From NCBI GenBank assembly GCA_964383325.1, contig CAYLGY010000038.1:1-24879 (forward strand): 24,879 bases of DNA. Direction: 5' to 3'. Shown here one piece after another: positions 23,592-24,879 of the stretch; positions within the stretch are counted from its first letter, which is position 1, and each line of letters opens with the position of its first letter. Below the pieces are notes generated by a model. It was not told the origin of the DNA. It worked only from the letters and a program-made list of their open reading frames with translations, and ran no database searches. This stretch comes from CAYLGY01 sp964383325 (GTDB lineage: Bacteria; Pseudomonadota; Alphaproteobacteria; Rhizobiales; Rhizobiaceae). The position numbers were made by a program, and so were the translations under genes.

Positions 23592-23614
23592 CCCGCAGCC
23601 CGCCAGGCTGCGGG
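23592..23614 (+). terminator. Strong hairpin after the 63-residue gene, likely terminator
   Basis: CCCGCAGCC and GGCTGCGGG form a perfect 9-base stem with a 5-base loop, followed by ATTTCCGTT. The T-run is poor, so termination may be partial. Confidence 0.6.
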
Positions 23615-23715
23615 ATTTCCGTTGCCGGCATGATTGACCAGTCCCTGAACAGGAGAAGACGAACGCGCCCCGCTACGCTGCCGGACAGGTCAACCGCACT
23701 GTCACAGGCGAAGCG

Positions 23716-23898
23716 ATGCAAGGCGCGAAGGCAAAACCAAGCAAGGACAAGGGAACGGCCAAAGCCGTCGATCCCCGCCTTGCGGCCTTCGCCCGCCTGC
23801 TCGCCCGGCATGCCGCGCGGCGCGATCACGAAAGTGAATTGAACCGGAGTCCCGCTGAGGCTAATGTTCTGGATTCATTCTCCGGGGATGCGTCATGA
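23716..23898 (+). CDS. Small basic protein coupled to the serine recombinase
   Basis: The 60-residue protein begins with a lysine-rich part (AKPSKDKGTAK), followed by a helical segment VDPRLAAFARLLARHAARRD. Its stop overlaps the recombinase ATG (ATGA, 23895-23898), which makes translational coupling likely and supports it as a real gene. The open frame extends upstream to about 23638 with protein-like sequence (RYAAGQVNRTVTGEAM) behind a CAGGAGAAG stretch. The true start may therefore lie earlier at a non-standard codon. Function is unknown; small partners or directionality factors of recombinases are one possibility. Confidence 0.6.
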   Translation: MQGAKAKPSKDKGTAKAVDPRLAAFARLLARHAARRDHESELNRSPAEANVLDSFSGDAS

Positions 23899-24879
23899 GC
23901 AAGGCCGCCATCTACGCCCGCTACAGCTCGGACAAGCAGCGCGAAGCCTCGATCGAGGACCAGGTGCGCCTGTGCGAGGAACGCGCCGCGCGCGAGGGCT
24001 GGAAGATCGTTCAGCACTATACCGATCACGGGATTTCCGGGGCGAGCCTGCTGCGGCCCGGCATTCAGGCGCTGATGCGCGATGCGCAGGATCGCCGCTT
24101 CGATGTGGTGCTCACCGAATCCCTCGACCGGATCAGCCGCGACCAGGAAGATATCGCCGGCGTCTACAAGCGCCTGCGCTTTGCCGGCGCGCGCATGGTC
24201 ACGCTCTCCGAAGGCGAGATCGCCGAGCTGCATATCGGCTTCAAGGGGACGATGGGCGCGCTCTACCTCAAGGACCTCGCCGACAAGACGCGGCGCGGCC
24301 TGCGCGGCCGTGTCGAGGCCGGCAAGTCCGGCGGCGGCAACAGCTACGGCTATGATGTGGTGACGAAATTCACCGAATCCGGCGAGCCGATCCGTGGCGA
24401 CCGCCGGATCAACGAAGCCGAAGCCAAAACCGTCCGCCATATCTTCAATGAGTACGCCGCCGGCAAGTCGCCCAAGGCCATCGCCCATGCCCTCAACCGC
24501 GAAAAGGTGCCCGGCCCGGCAGGCAAGGCATGGGGACCGTCCACCATCAACGGCAACTGGCGGCACGGCACCGGCATTCTCAATAACGAGCTTTATATCG
24601 GGCGGCTGGTCTGGAACCGCCTCGCCTACATCAAAAATCCGGATACCGGCAAGCGCGTCTCGCGCCTCAATCCCGAAGCCGACTGGATCATCAAGGACGT
24701 TGCCGAACTGCGGATCGTCGATCAGGAACTATGGGACCGGGTGAAGGCGCGCCAGCAGGGCCTGCGCAAGCTGCCCGAATTCCATGAGAAGCAGCGCCCG
24801 CGCATGCTGCTCTCCTACCTGCTCAAATGCGGCTCATGCGGCGGGGGATTCAGCAAAATCTCGGCAACGCACTATGGCT
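23895..24879 (+). CDS. Large serine recombinase (cut by window edge)
   Basis: At least 328 residues are visible and the frame is open at the right edge. The N-terminal resolvase domain (about residues 4-150) has the nucleophile serine in YARYSSDKQ (S11) and the catalytic region ESLDRISRDQEDI. A recombinase domain follows (about 165-275, with GYGYDV-like GNSYGYDVV and GPSTINGNW). A zinc-ribbon begins at LLKCGSCGGG (C312, C315), and the coiled-coil end lies outside the window. Such enzymes integrate and excise phages, conjugative elements or resistance cassettes by strand exchange through a serine-DNA bond. It is probably active as far as can be seen and is the likely mobility gene of this region. 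Confidence 0.93.
   Translation, partial: MSKAAIYARYSSDKQREASIEDQVRLCEERAAREGWKIVQHYTDHGISGASLLRPGIQALMRDAQDRRFDVVLTESLDRISRDQEDIAGVYKRLRFAGARMVTLSEGEIAELHIGFKGTMGALYLKDLADKTRRGLRGRVEAGKSGGGNSYGYDVVTKFTESGEPIRGDRRINEAEAKTVRHIFNEYAAGKSPKAIAHALNREKVPGPAGKAWGPSTINGNWRHGTGILNNELYIGRLVWNRLAYIKNPDTGKRVSRLNPEADWIIKDVAELRIVDQELWDRVKARQQGLRKLPEFHEKQRPRMLLSYLLKCGSCGGGFSKISATHYG

Overview
The window looks like part of a high-GC alphaproteobacterial chromosome, most likely from the Rhizobiales (Hyphomicrobiales). Three things point that way: the clade I (Tat-exported) nitrous oxide reductase operon in the order nosR-nosZ-nosD-nosF, the protein families present, and two copies (one full, one partial) of a palindromic intergenic repeat of the GCATGATC...ATTATGC type that is common in Rhizobiales genomes. 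No rRNA, tRNA or CRISPR array was seen.

Region 1 (1-9160) is denitrification. nosR, nosZ, nosD and the start of nosF lie on the minus strand with tight spacing, and nosF runs off the left edge. Divergent to nosR is a plus-strand run of a probable degenerate ferritin-like protein, a periplasmic cupin, a periplasmic class I cytochrome c and a HAD phosphatase. A single TTG-N8-CAA box (FNR/NnrR type) sits between the two arms. On the plus side it lies at class II distance from a good -10 element, so both arms may respond to low oxygen or nitric oxide. The cytochrome is a plausible electron donor to NosZ.

Region 2 (9151-17308) is ordinary chromosome: an acyl-CoA ligase (fadD type), a DUF924 protein, a class I aminotransferase, a RimJ/RimL-type acetyltransferase with a small membrane protein, and a two-gene operon of a membrane protein and a secreted von Willebrand A protein with tandem 89-residue repeats. 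A 100-N assembly gap lies inside those repeats. The 875-base space at 11516-12390 holds a good minus-strand terminator that may end an unannotated small RNA, plus the Rhizobiales repeats.

Region 3 (about 17450 to the end) is accessory DNA. A minus-strand operon hipB-hipA-GGCT-DUF429 joins a HipBA toxin-antitoxin pair to a gamma-glutamylcyclotransferase-like protein and a predicted RNase H-fold nuclease. Its sigma-70 promoter has the -10 element inside a perfect palindrome. Next come a broken XRE regulator and a broken tyrosine integrase joined tail to tail at one breakpoint near 21652-21658, then small mobile-element genes, and finally a large serine recombinase cut by the right edge. The hipBA-led operon is the best candidate for an undescribed system. 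The shared control of the nos locus and its divergent neighbours is the next most interesting point.
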